A program made the translations under genes and the position numbers. This document shows, piece after piece, positions 41,649-49,599 of a stretch of 64,000 nucleotides of DNA (position 1 is the stretch's first letter; every line of letters begins with the position of its first letter). Location: the NCBI GenBank assembly GCA_965217135.1, contig OZ244249.1:1178001-1242000 (forward strand), given 5' to 3'. Source of the stretch: HXMU1420-2 sp017643305 (GTDB lineage: Bacteria; Pseudomonadota; Alphaproteobacteria; Rhodobacterales; Rhodobacteraceae). The notes under the pieces were generated by a model, which was given only the letters and a program-made list of their open reading frames with translations, was not told the origin of the DNA and made no database searches.

Positions 41649-42608
41649 TCAGGGTGTGATGACCACCTTGCCAACGGCCTGACGGCTACGCAGCAGCTCC
41701 ATCCCCGCGCTGACCTGCTCCAACGGCAGGACCTGCCCGACATGCGGGTGCAGCAGCCCGCCATTGAACCAGCCCAAAAGGGTGGCAAAGCTGTCCTGCA
41801 CCACATCGGAGCGGAAATTCAGGTAGCCGCCAATGTAAAAGCCGATGACGGTCAGGTTTTTCACCAGCAGGTGATTTGCAGGGATCTGTGGAACATCTCC
41901 GCCTGCAAAGCCCACTGGCAGAAGACGGCCTTCGGGTTTCATGGCGCGGAAGGCGGCCTTGAACAGGTCACCGCCGACCGTGTCATAGGCGACGTCAATG
42001 CGTCCAAGTTCCAGCAGGCGGGTGCGCAGGTCTTCTGTTCCGGTATCAATACAGTCGGTCGCCCCGGCGGCGCGCGCAATTTCCAGCTTGTCGGTGCCGC
42101 GTGCGGCAGCGATAACACGGGCGCCCATGCGCGCCCCGATTTCAACCGCAGTCAGACCGGTGCCACCGCCTGCGCCTGTCACTAGGAGCGTTTCACCCGG
42201 TTGCAGCCGGGCCCGGTGACCCAATGCAATATGTGCGGTGCCGTAACCGATCTGGAATGCGGCGGCCTGTTCAAAGCTCATGCCATCGGGCAGGCGAATC
42301 AACCGGTCAGCCGGAAAGCTGCCCAAGGCAGCCAGTCCGCCCTGACGGGCATAGACCATCACGCGGTCACCTGGTTGCCAACCGGTTACATTCGGACCAG
42401 TTTCGACCACCTCGCCCGCGACCTCCATGCCGAGTGTGAATGGCGGTTCTGGCGTGTCCTGATATGTGCCCTTTTGCATCAGCAGATCGGCAAAATTCAG
42501 CCCGCATGCGCGGATTCTGACCAGCACCTCGCTTTGGTCTGGACGAGGGGGATCAATTTCCTGCAAGGACGCTTTGGCGCCTGCTTGGGACATGCGGTAG
42601 GCCAGCAT
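41649..42608 (-). CDS. NADPH:quinone oxidoreductase-family protein (MDR)
   Basis: About 319 residues, medium-chain reductase fold without Zn-binding Cys. Seen: LNFADLLMQKGTYQDTPEPP, LGMEVAGEVVETG, GYGTAHIALGHRA and nucleotide loop LVTGAGGGTGLTAVEIG near 145. Reduces quinones or enones using NADPH; substrate unknown. The ATG at 42608 follows GGAG by 9 bases. It is divergent from the XRE regulator at 42961, and the 350-base AT-rich region between contains phased repeats. Confidence 0.85.
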   Translation of the reverse strand: MLAYRMSQAGAKASLQEIDPPRPDQSEVLVRIRACGLNFADLLMQKGTYQDTPEPPFTLGMEVAGEVVETGPNVTGWQPGDRVMVYARQGGLAALGSFPADRLIRLPDGMSFEQAAAFQIGYGTAHIALGHRARLQPGETLLVTGAGGGTGLTAVEIGARMGARVIAAARGTDKLEIARAAGATDCIDTGTEDLRTRLLELGRIDVAYDTVGGDLFKAAFRAMKPEGRLLPVGFAGGDVPQIPANHLLVKNLTVIGFYIGGYLNFRSDVVQDSFATLLGWFNGGLLHPHVGQVLPLEQVSAGMELLRSRQAVGKVVITP

Positions 42609-42701
42609 ATACTCACACTCCAAAATCAGGGTTGCGCTCTGTTTCACGAATTTTTCGACAAAGCCAAGTCACTACGGTGCGTTGTGGAAATCGTTTTTGT
42701 T

Positions 42702-42797
42702 ATTTTGTGGTATTTTGTGAATTAATTTAGCAAATTTTGTGTAATAATTTTTTAAATTAACACTTATTTTGTGTAATAATTATTAATTTAACACTTA
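42702..42797. promoter_or_regulatory. Phased ATTTTGTG boxes and 31-base direct repeats
   Basis: ATTTTGTG occurs at 42702, 42712, 42734 and 42766: steps of 10, 22 and 32 bases, near one, two and three helical turns. The last two boxes begin imperfect direct repeats of 32 and 31 bases (42735-42766 and 42767-42797), both ending in AACACTTA. Lies between the divergent quinone oxidoreductase and XRE genes and probably binds a regulator cooperatively. Confidence 0.55.
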
Positions 42798-42960
42798 TAG
42801 GGAGAGTATTTGCTTGAATTCAACCAGATTGCCGTTATTATGTTTGCCCGGCGGCTCTGCCGCCAATAGAAAGGGAGCATGCGTAACACTCAACGCATCC
42901 CACCAAAGCGCGACGCCGGATGTTCCCGGAAAATCTGGCTCGTGTTAGAAGGAGAAAATA

Positions 42961-43332
42961 ATGGCCCATCCCGTAGACATTCATGTCGGAAAACGTGTGC
43001 GCCACCGCCGCTGGCTCATCGGTATGACCCAGCAGCAGTTGGCTGAAAAGGTCGGTATCAAGTTCCAGCAAATCCAGAAATACGAGACTGGTGCAAATCG
43101 CATCAGTGCCTCTCGTCTATGGGACATCGCCGATTCGATGGACGTTCCCGTCAGCTTTTTCTTCGAAGGCTTGGAGGAAGCTGATAACTCTTCTGCCGCA
43201 GATACACCTGTCCCCACCGATCTGATGGGCGACAAAGAAGCGCTGGACCTGATCCGGTCCTATTATTCCATTCCGGAAAACCAGCGCCGCCGCCTGTTTG
43301 AGTTGGCCCGCGTTTTGAGCGACGTCGCCTGA
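42961..43332 (+). CDS. XRE-family transcriptional regulator
   Basis: 123 residues. HTH_3 domain at about 8-65 (VGKRVRHRRWLIGMTQQQLA, EKVGIKFQQIQKYETGANRI, SASRLWDIADSMDVPVSFFF) and a C-terminal helical tail (LDLIRSYYSIPENQRRRLFE) common in roseobacter and rhizobial members. Shine-Dalgarno AAGGAG is 6 bases from the ATG. The upstream phased boxes are candidate sites for this protein. Followed 45 bases later by hisN. Confidence 0.88.
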   Translation: MAHPVDIHVGKRVRHRRWLIGMTQQQLAEKVGIKFQQIQKYETGANRISASRLWDIADSMDVPVSFFFEGLEEADNSSAADTPVPTDLMGDKEALDLIRSYYSIPENQRRRLFELARVLSDVA

Positions 43333-43377
43333 TCAAGCACGCTTGAAAAAAACGCGGCGGAGTGTAACGAATGCTCA

Positions 43378-44172
43378 ATGTCCTCCGCCGCGCTCTCTGA
43401 CCTCGACATCGCCCATCTGCTGGCCGACGCCGCGCGCGCGGCCATCTTGCCGTATTTTCGCAAAAGTGGATTGGCTACCCAAAACAAGCTGGAAGCCGGT
43501 TTCGATCCTGTGACAGCCGCAGATCGTGCCGGTGAGGCCGCAATGCGTGCGCTGCTGGCGGAACATCGTCCACAGGACGGCGTTCTGGGCGAGGAATTCG
43601 AAAATATTGAGGGTACAAGCGGGCGGGTCTGGGTTCTGGACCCGATTGACGGCACGCGCGGCTTCATCTCCGGTACGCCAACCTGGGGTGTGCTGATTGC
43701 ACTGGCCGAGACCGAAGGCCCGATCCTGGGCGTGATCGATCAGCCCTATATCGGTGAACGGTTCGTCGGGGCCGGGGGACGTGCCTATATGCAGGGGCCG
43801 CGGGGGCGGTCCAAACTGGTCACGCGTGACACGCCGCGTCTGGAAGAGGCGGTTGTGTTCACCACCTTTCCTGAAGTGGGCACAACCGCTGAACAGCACG
43901 GTTTTCACGACGTGGCCGGGCGCGCGAAGCTGACACGTTATGGCATGGACTGTTATGCATACGCGCTGCTGGCTGCGGGCCAGATCGACCTGGTGATCGA
44001 AGCCGGGCTGAACGCCTATGACATACAGGCCCCGATCGCGGTGATCCAGGCGGCTGGTGGCATTGTCACCGACTGGAATGGCGGCCCGGCGCATGACGGT
44101 GGCCGTACCCTTGCTGCGGCCAACCCGGATCTTCACACGGCGGCGCTGGCCATCTTGCGCACGTATATTTGA
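43378..44172 (+). CDS. hisN: Histidinol-phosphatase (inositol monophosphatase family)
   Basis: 264 residues. Metal-dependent phosphatase with GEEFENIEG near 81, WVLDPIDGTRGFISG near 90-104 (Asp ligands) and GMDCYAYALLAAGQIDLVIE and AYDIQAPIAVIQAAGG for the third metal Asp. The GTRGFISG variant of the IMPase motif is typical of HisN, which dephosphorylates histidinol phosphate. Inositol monophosphatase activity cannot be excluded. Three bases before the next gene, so co-translated with it. Confidence 0.85.
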   Translation: MSSAALSDLDIAHLLADAARAAILPYFRKSGLATQNKLEAGFDPVTAADRAGEAAMRALLAEHRPQDGVLGEEFENIEGTSGRVWVLDPIDGTRGFISGTPTWGVLIALAETEGPILGVIDQPYIGERFVGAGGRAYMQGPRGRSKLVTRDTPRLEEAVVFTTFPEVGTTAEQHGFHDVAGRAKLTRYGMDCYAYALLAAGQIDLVIEAGLNAYDIQAPIAVIQAAGGIVTDWNGGPAHDGGRTLAAANPDLHTAALAILRTYI

Positions 44173-44175
44173 TTC

Positions 44176-45510
44176 ATGTCTGAAACCCTGATCCGAAACG
44201 CCGGTGTCATTGTCACAATGGACGACGACCGTCGCGAACTGGCGGATGCTGACCTGCTTATTCGCGATGGTGTGGTAGTGGACCTGGGGTATGGGTTGAA
44301 TACCACGGGCGACGTTGTGGAGGCCGGGGGATGCGTTGTGACGCCCGGGTTGGTGAACACGCACCATCATCTCTATCAGACGCTGACCCGTGCTGTACCC
44401 GGTGCGCAGGATGCGTTGCTATTCGGCTGGCTGCAAACGCTTTACCCGATCTGGTCCCGGTTCGGGCCGGAACACATGTATGTGTCTGCCCTGACCGGGC
44501 TGTCCGAGTTGGCCTTGTCGGGCTGCACCTTGAGCTCGGATCACCTGTACCTCTATCCCAACGGATCACGGCTGGACGACACGATCGCCGCTGCCGCAGA
44601 GATCGGGCTGCGGTTTCATCCCACGCGCGGTGCGATGAGTATTGGGGAAAGCGATGGGGGGCTGCCGCCCGATGCGCTGGTGGAACGCGAAGCGGCGATC
44701 CTCGAAGATAGTTTGCGCGTGGTTGATGCGTTTCACGACCCCGCGGAGGGATCGATGTGCCGGGTCGGACTGGCGCCCTGTTCGCCGTTTTCCGTCAGCC
44801 GGGACCTGATGCGTGATGCGGCTTTGCTGGCGCGGGACAAGGGCGTGATGTTGCACACCCATCTGGCGGAAAATGACGAAGACATTGCCTATTCCAAGGC
44901 GCAATTTGGATGCCGTCCGGGCCAATATGCCGAAGACCTGGGCTGGACTGGGCCGGATGTCTGGCACGCCCATTGTGTGAAGCTGGACGGGGCAGAGATT
45001 GACCTGTTTGCCAGGTCGCAGACCGGCGTGGCGCATTGCCCCTGTTCCAACTGTCGGCTGGGCAGCGGGATTGCTCCGGTGCGGGCGATGCGGGATGCCC
45101 GGGTCCGCGTCGGGCTGGGCGTGGATGGATCGGCCTCGAACGATACGGGCAACCTGATGGCTGAAGCCCGACAGGCGCTGCTGTTGCAGCGCGTCGCGCA
45201 TGGTGCGGATGCGATGAGCGCACGGGAGGTGCTGGAGATCGCCACGCGCGGCGGGGCGGAGGTGTTGGGCCGGTCTGATTGCGGGCAATTGGCAGTGGGT
45301 AAGCGCGCGGATGTGGCCCTGTGGGATGTCACAGGTATCGACAGCGCAGGCAGTTGGGACCCGGCCGCACTGGTGCTGGCCGGGCCGCAAAAAGTGCGCC
45401 ACCTGTTTGTCGAGGGGCGCCAGATCGTACGGGATGGGCACGTGACCACGCTGGACCTGCCGGTCGTTCTGGAGCGGCAGACGCGGTTGGCCGCTGCGCT
45501 GGCGGATTAA
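44176..45510 (+). CDS. 8-Oxoguanine deaminase-like amidohydrolase
   Basis: 444 residues of the AtzA/TrzN-like deaminase group. Seen: THHHLYQTLTRAVPGAQDAL near 62 (metal His pair), GCTLSSDHLYLYPN near 116, MLHTHLAEN near 220 (metal His), WHAHCVKLD near 262 and VGLGVDGSASND near 315 (metal Asp). These match 8-oxoguanine deaminase, which makes uric acid and is a purine salvage or detoxification enzyme; guanine deaminase or s-triazine relatives are less likely. Directly after hisN. Confidence 0.8.
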   Translation: MSETLIRNAGVIVTMDDDRRELADADLLIRDGVVVDLGYGLNTTGDVVEAGGCVVTPGLVNTHHHLYQTLTRAVPGAQDALLFGWLQTLYPIWSRFGPEHMYVSALTGLSELALSGCTLSSDHLYLYPNGSRLDDTIAAAAEIGLRFHPTRGAMSIGESDGGLPPDALVEREAAILEDSLRVVDAFHDPAEGSMCRVGLAPCSPFSVSRDLMRDAALLARDKGVMLHTHLAENDEDIAYSKAQFGCRPGQYAEDLGWTGPDVWHAHCVKLDGAEIDLFARSQTGVAHCPCSNCRLGSGIAPVRAMRDARVRVGLGVDGSASNDTGNLMAEARQALLLQRVAHGADAMSAREVLEIATRGGAEVLGRSDCGQLAVGKRADVALWDVTGIDSAGSWDPAALVLAGPQKVRHLFVEGRQIVRDGHVTTLDLPVVLERQTRLAAALAD

Positions 45511-45549
45511 ATTTCGTGGACGAATTTTGGGCGATTTGACAACAAATCG
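45509..45549. terminator. Paired hairpins between convergent genes
   Basis: AAATTTCG-TGGA-CGAATTTT followed by CGATTTG-ACAA-CAAATCG. The same two-hairpin design as at 29401-29442. Between the ends of the deaminase and the antiporter genes, so it can act as a bidirectional terminator. Confidence 0.55.
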
Positions 45550-45559
45550 TGGTCTGCAG

Positions 45560-47437
45560 TCAGGCTGATTTCTTGTCTTCGTCCAGAGCCGCCTGCAGGA
45601 GAGCGGATTCCAGTTCCTTCTCCAGCTCCCGCGCACGGGCTATGTAGGCTTCGTTTTCAACCGGTGGCACGCCGGGTTTCCAGAGCTGCGCCAGTTCCCG
45701 CACGGTATAGCGGTCATGGGCATAGAAGGTTTGCTCCGCCCTTGCGGCCTCGTATTCGCTAAGCCCGATGTTTTCCAGAACGTAGCGCCCGGCGCGCAGG
45801 GAGCTGTCGAACATTTCCCGAACGATGTCATTGGCCCCGGCCTGGTAAAGCTCGAACACGTGCTGGCGGTCAAAGGCGCGGGCCACGATGTGCAGGTCGG
45901 GGCGCTGGCGTCGGGCATATGTGACCAGCTTGGTCACCGAAGTGCGGTCATCCATTGCGGCCACCAGCACGCTGGCTTTGGCCAGCCCGGCAGCCTTCAG
46001 GATGTCCAGGCGGGTTGGGTCGCCAAGGAAGCCTTTGAAGCCGAAGCGGCGCATCAGTTGGATTGTGGCCATATCGTTGTCCAGCACGATGGTGTCGAAA
46101 CCGCTGGCTTGCACCAGCCGGTTCACGATCTGCCCGAACCGACCTATGCCTGCGATGATGACCGGGCCTTCGCTATCGATCTGGTCGGGTTCGTGGATCG
46201 GTGTGCCGTCAGACATGCGTTTGGACAGCTGGTCGTAAAGGATGAAAAGGAGCGGCGTGATCAGCATCGACAGCGCGATCACCAGTAGCAATTTTTCTGA
46301 TGGGCCCACTGGGATCACGTTTTGCTGGATAGAGAAGGCGACCAGGACAAAGCCGAATTCCCCAGCCTGCGCCAGCCCGAGTGTGAACAGCCATTTGTCA
46401 CGACCGCGCAGGCCAAAAGCATGGCCCAGCACATAGAGCACCAGACCTTTGACCACGGTCACCAGCAGGGCCATTGCGATCAGGTCCAGCGGGTCGGCGA
46501 AGAAGGCGTTCAGGTTGAAGCCCGCGCCAACTGTGATGAAAAACAGGCCGAGGAAGAGACCCTTGAATGGCTCCAGGTCGCTTTCCAGTTCATGGCGGAA
46601 CTCACTATTGGCCAGCACCACACCGGCAAGGAACGCGCCCAGCGCGGGGGAGAGACCCACAAGATGCATGAGAAAGGAAATGCCGACCACGATGGCCAGG
46701 GCCAGCGCGGTGTACATTTCCCGTAGGTTGGAGGCATGGATAAATCGGAAAAGCGGGCGCGTCAGGTAGATGCCCGCCAGGACAACAAGAACCACGGCAG
46801 AAATGGTAACCAGCGTGACGCCCCAGCCTGGCAGACCTTCGACAAGGGACAGGGTTTCATGCGATGGGCCATGCCCGCCTGCACCGTGGCTATCGACAGC
46901 AGCATGTGCGGCGTCGCCGAGGTTCTGCACAGCGAGAAGCGGCAGCAGGGCGAGGATCGGGATCACGGCCATGTCCTGTGTCAGCAGAACTGAAAAGGCA
47001 GACCGTCCGCCATTGGTTTGCATCAGGCCCTTTTCAGACAAGGTTTGCAGCACGATGGCGGTGGACGACAGTGACAGGGCCAGCCCAATGGCCAAAGCCG
47101 AAGACCAGCTTTCCCCCAATGCCAGTGTGCAGACCATTATGGCCGCCGTTGTCAGGCTGATCTGCAGGCCGCCGAGTCCGATCAAACGATGTCGCATGTC
47201 CCACAAAGCGCGCGGGTCCAGCTCCAGCCCAATCAGGAACAGCATCATTACCACGCCGAATTCGGCCACGTGTTGAAGGTCGCGGGTTTCGGAGCCCACC
47301 AGATGCAGGATCGGACCAATCACAATCCCGGCGGCGAGGTAGCCCAGTACAGACCCAAGGCCCAGCCGCGCGGCAAGTGGCACCGCGATCACTGCAGCGC
47401 AGAGGTAAATGGTGCCTTGATACAGAAATACGTCCAC
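45560..47437 (-). CDS. CPA2-family cation:proton antiporter with TrkA-N domain
   Basis: 625 residues. About twelve transmembrane helices of the Na/H exchanger fold (LGYLAAGIVIGPILH; FLIGLELDPRALWDM; SLSSTAIVLQTLSEKGLM; ALGAFLAGVVLANSEF) followed by a cytosolic Rossmann RCK/TrkA-N domain (VIIAGIGRFGQIVNRLV near 415). Belongs to the KefB/KefC/YbaL type that exchanges K or Na for H and is gated by nucleotide or glutathione adducts. The Lrp gene ends 10 bases upstream in the same direction. Confidence 0.92.
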   Translation of the reverse strand: MDVFLYQGTIYLCAAVIAVPLAARLGLGSVLGYLAAGIVIGPILHLVGSETRDLQHVAEFGVVMMLFLIGLELDPRALWDMRHRLIGLGGLQISLTTAAIMVCTLALGESWSSALAIGLALSLSSTAIVLQTLSEKGLMQTNGGRSAFSVLLTQDMAVIPILALLPLLAVQNLGDAAHAAVDSHGAGGHGPSHETLSLVEGLPGWGVTLVTISAVVLVVLAGIYLTRPLFRFIHASNLREMYTALALAIVVGISFLMHLVGLSPALGAFLAGVVLANSEFRHELESDLEPFKGLFLGLFFITVGAGFNLNAFFADPLDLIAMALLVTVVKGLVLYVLGHAFGLRGRDKWLFTLGLAQAGEFGFVLVAFSIQQNVIPVGPSEKLLLVIALSMLITPLLFILYDQLSKRMSDGTPIHEPDQIDSEGPVIIAGIGRFGQIVNRLVQASGFDTIVLDNDMATIQLMRRFGFKGFLGDPTRLDILKAAGLAKASVLVAAMDDRTSVTKLVTYARRQRPDLHIVARAFDRQHVFELYQAGANDIVREMFDSSLRAGRYVLENIGLSEYEAARAEQTFYAHDRYTVRELAQLWKPGVPPVENEAYIARARELEKELESALLQAALDEDKKSA

Positions 47438-47446
47438 GGTGCGTCC

Positions 47447-47902
47447 TTATGTTGGCAGGGGTGCGTCGCGCTTGAGCTGATCCATGACGATCTGGCTTTG
47501 CACGCGGGCCACCGCCGGGTGCGGTAATAAAATTTCGTGGATCAGTCGGTTTAGCGCCGGAAGATCCTCGCAAAACACACGCAGCAGGTAATCTGCTTCG
47601 CCGGTCATGGTCCACGCGCTGGTGATTTCGGGCCGCGTGGCGATCAGCCGGGCAAAGCTGTTGGACTGGTCCGGACCGTGCGTGCCCAGTTGGACCTGCA
47701 CGAAACCTTGCACCGAAAGGCCCAGCCGCAGGGGATCTAGCCGGGCGGAATAGCCTTGGATGTACCCTTCGGCTTCCAGCTTCTGACGGCGACGCCCGGC
47801 CTGACTTGGCGACAGGTTCAAAAGGTCACCCAGTTCATGCGCCGTCAGATGGGCGTCTTTTTGCAGGGCGGCTAGTAGCCGCGTATCGGCCTCATCCAGC
47901 AT
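47447..47902 (-). CDS. Lrp/AsnC-family transcriptional regulator
   Basis: 151 residues. N-terminal HTH (DTRLLAALQKDAHLTAHELG, LLNLSPSQAGRRRQKLEAEG) and C-terminal RAM effector domain (ITSAWTMTGEADYLLRVFCE). Divergent from hppD with 139 bases between; in alphaproteobacteria such regulators commonly control tyrosine/phenylalanine catabolism. The antiporter gene follows 10 bases later and may be co-transcribed. Confidence 0.9.
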   Translation of the reverse strand: MLDEADTRLLAALQKDAHLTAHELGDLLNLSPSQAGRRRQKLEAEGYIQGYSARLDPLRLGLSVQGFVQVQLGTHGPDQSNSFARLIATRPEITSAWTMTGEADYLLRVFCEDLPALNRLIHEILLPHPAVARVQSQIVMDQLKRDAPLPT

Positions 47903-48041
47903 TTGCGCGTTTCTTTCACTTTTTCTCTATATAAAGCGCATTTTTCGCATTTTAATCCCTGTATGATAGGAAAAACGCGCAATATTCGCACTGCATGTTG
48001 ACTAAATTGCGCGTAGCTCATCATTCACACAGGAGACAGCC
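47903..48041. promoter_or_regulatory. Shared promoter region of the Lrp gene and hppD
   Basis: AT-rich, with GCGCATTTTTCGCATTTT near 47937 and ACGCGCAATATTCGCAC near 47975. The near-symmetric GCGCAATATTCGC and the repeated GCGCA elements are candidate Lrp-family sites. AGGAGA precedes the hppD start. Confidence 0.45.
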
Positions 48042-49139
48042 ATGGGACCTTTTCCTCATGACGCGCCGAAGGCGGCAATCAGTGCTGAAAACCCCGCTGG
48101 TACGGACGGGTTCGAATTTGTCGAATTTGCCCATCCCGAGCCGCAGGAACTGCGCGATCTGTTTTCGCGCATGGGATATGAGATGGTCGCGCGGCACAAG
48201 ACCAAGCCGGGGATCGAGCTGTGGCAGCAGGGAGATATCACCTATTTCCTGAATGCCGAAAAGGGCGGCTTTGCAGATCGGTTCATCGACCTGCATGGGC
48301 CTTGTGCACCATCGATGGGGTGGCGTGTGGTGGATGCGCAGCATGCGTTTGATCATGCGATTCAGATGGGCGCGGAGCCCTATGAGGGCGACGACAAGAC
48401 GATGGATGTGCCCGCGATCAAGGGAATCGGCGGCAGCCTGATCTATTTCATTGACCAGTATTACGATACCTCGCCCTATAATGAGGAATTCGAATGGCTG
48501 GCCCAGTCCAAGCCGCGTGGCGTTGGTTTCTATTACCTCGATCACCTGACGCACAACGTGTTCAAGGGAAACATGGACGTCTGGTTCAAGTTTTACGGCG
48601 ACCTGTTCAACTTCAAGGAAATCAGGTTTTTTGATATCGAAGGCAAGTTTACCGGGCTGTTTTCCCGCGCGCTGACCTCGCCCTGTGGCCGTATCCGCAT
48701 TCCGCTCAACGAAGATCGGGGCGAGAAAGGCCAGATCGTGGCCTATCTGAAGAAGTACAATGGTGAAGGCATCCAGCACATCGCCGTTGGATCGGAGGAT
48801 ATCTATGATGCGACCGATGCGATTGCGGACCGGGGTGTTACGTTCATGCCTGGGCCGCCGGACACCTATTACGACATGTCCGCCGATCGTGTGGTGGGGC
48901 ATGATGAACCCATCGACCGGATGAAGAAACATGGCATCCTGATCGACGGCGAAGGCGTCGTGGATGGCGGAGAAACCAAGATCCTGCTGCAGATCTTCTC
49001 CAAGACTGTGATTGGCCCGATCTTTTTCGAGTTTATCCAACGCAAAGGGGATGACGGTTTCGGCGAAGGCAACTTCAAAGCGCTGTTCGAAAGCATCGAA
49101 CAGGAGCAGATCAACGCTGGCGAACTTGCGGCAGAATAA
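48042..49139 (+). CDS. hppD: 4-Hydroxyphenylpyruvate dioxygenase
   Basis: 365 residues. Converts 4-hydroxyphenylpyruvate to homogentisate in tyrosine degradation using non-haem Fe(II). Two VOC modules; the Fe ligands are visible as His in YYLDHLTHNV near 165, His in GIQHIAVGS near 243 and Glu in IFFEFIQRKG near 327. Preceded by AGGAGACAGCC. Divergent from an Lrp regulator. Homogentisate dioxygenase genes are not in the window. Confidence 0.95.
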   Translation: MGPFPHDAPKAAISAENPAGTDGFEFVEFAHPEPQELRDLFSRMGYEMVARHKTKPGIELWQQGDITYFLNAEKGGFADRFIDLHGPCAPSMGWRVVDAQHAFDHAIQMGAEPYEGDDKTMDVPAIKGIGGSLIYFIDQYYDTSPYNEEFEWLAQSKPRGVGFYYLDHLTHNVFKGNMDVWFKFYGDLFNFKEIRFFDIEGKFTGLFSRALTSPCGRIRIPLNEDRGEKGQIVAYLKKYNGEGIQHIAVGSEDIYDATDAIADRGVTFMPGPPDTYYDMSADRVVGHDEPIDRMKKHGILIDGEGVVDGGETKILLQIFSKTVIGPIFFEFIQRKGDDGFGEGNFKALFESIEQEQINAGELAAE

Positions 49140-49142
49140 GGC

Positions 49143-49319
49143 TCAGCCCGTGTGGTCCGCCCGCCCCAGCAGGGCGCGGGCGATCACTTCACGCTGGATT
49201 TCACTGGTGCCTTGAAAAATGCGCATGACGCGGTCGTCGCGGTCGAGTCGTTCGACTTCGTATTCGCGGCTGTAGCCGTTGCCGTCATGCAGTTGGAGCA
49301 TCTGGTCTACGATCCGGCC
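49143..49319 (-). pseudogene. Acyl-CoA dehydrogenase C-terminal remnant
   Basis: GRIVDQMLQLHDGNGYSREY, EVERLDRDDRVMRIFQGTSE, IQREVIARALLG is the C-terminal end of an acyl-CoA dehydrogenase: the H-G-NGYSREYEVERL and RIFxGTSEIQ motifs are diagnostic. The usual HGGNG is HDGNG. Upstream, the frame turns into unrelated sequence, so only about 58 residues remain. Stop is 3 bases from the hppD stop. The 280 bases upstream of it to 49599 show no gene. Confidence 0.75.
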
Positions 49320-49599
49320 GCCGCGTGCAGCAGGGGCAAGGTAGCGATGGCGCCGGTCGTCGGATGTATGAACCGCAATGATGGACGAGGTAAGGTTGGA
49401 GGCCACCATCACCACACTGACCGGAACATCTGCGCGAGAAATCGCTTTGATGGCCAGCATACAGGCGGTTGCTTCGGCTGGCGCATTATCCCCACCGACC
49501 GGGGCCTTATGTTCAGGCCACCCAATGCGCTGAGTTTATCGATCAGGTCATGGGTTGTTACGGTTAGGTACCGCCCTCTCAAGCGGCCACTTTTGCCCG

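Noticed and set aside
42879..42960. Short frame starting MRNTQRIPPKRDAG with an AAGGGAG site ahead of the XRE gene
   Set aside because: It runs on in the wrong frame into the XRE gene and has no conserved features; a leader peptide cannot be supported.
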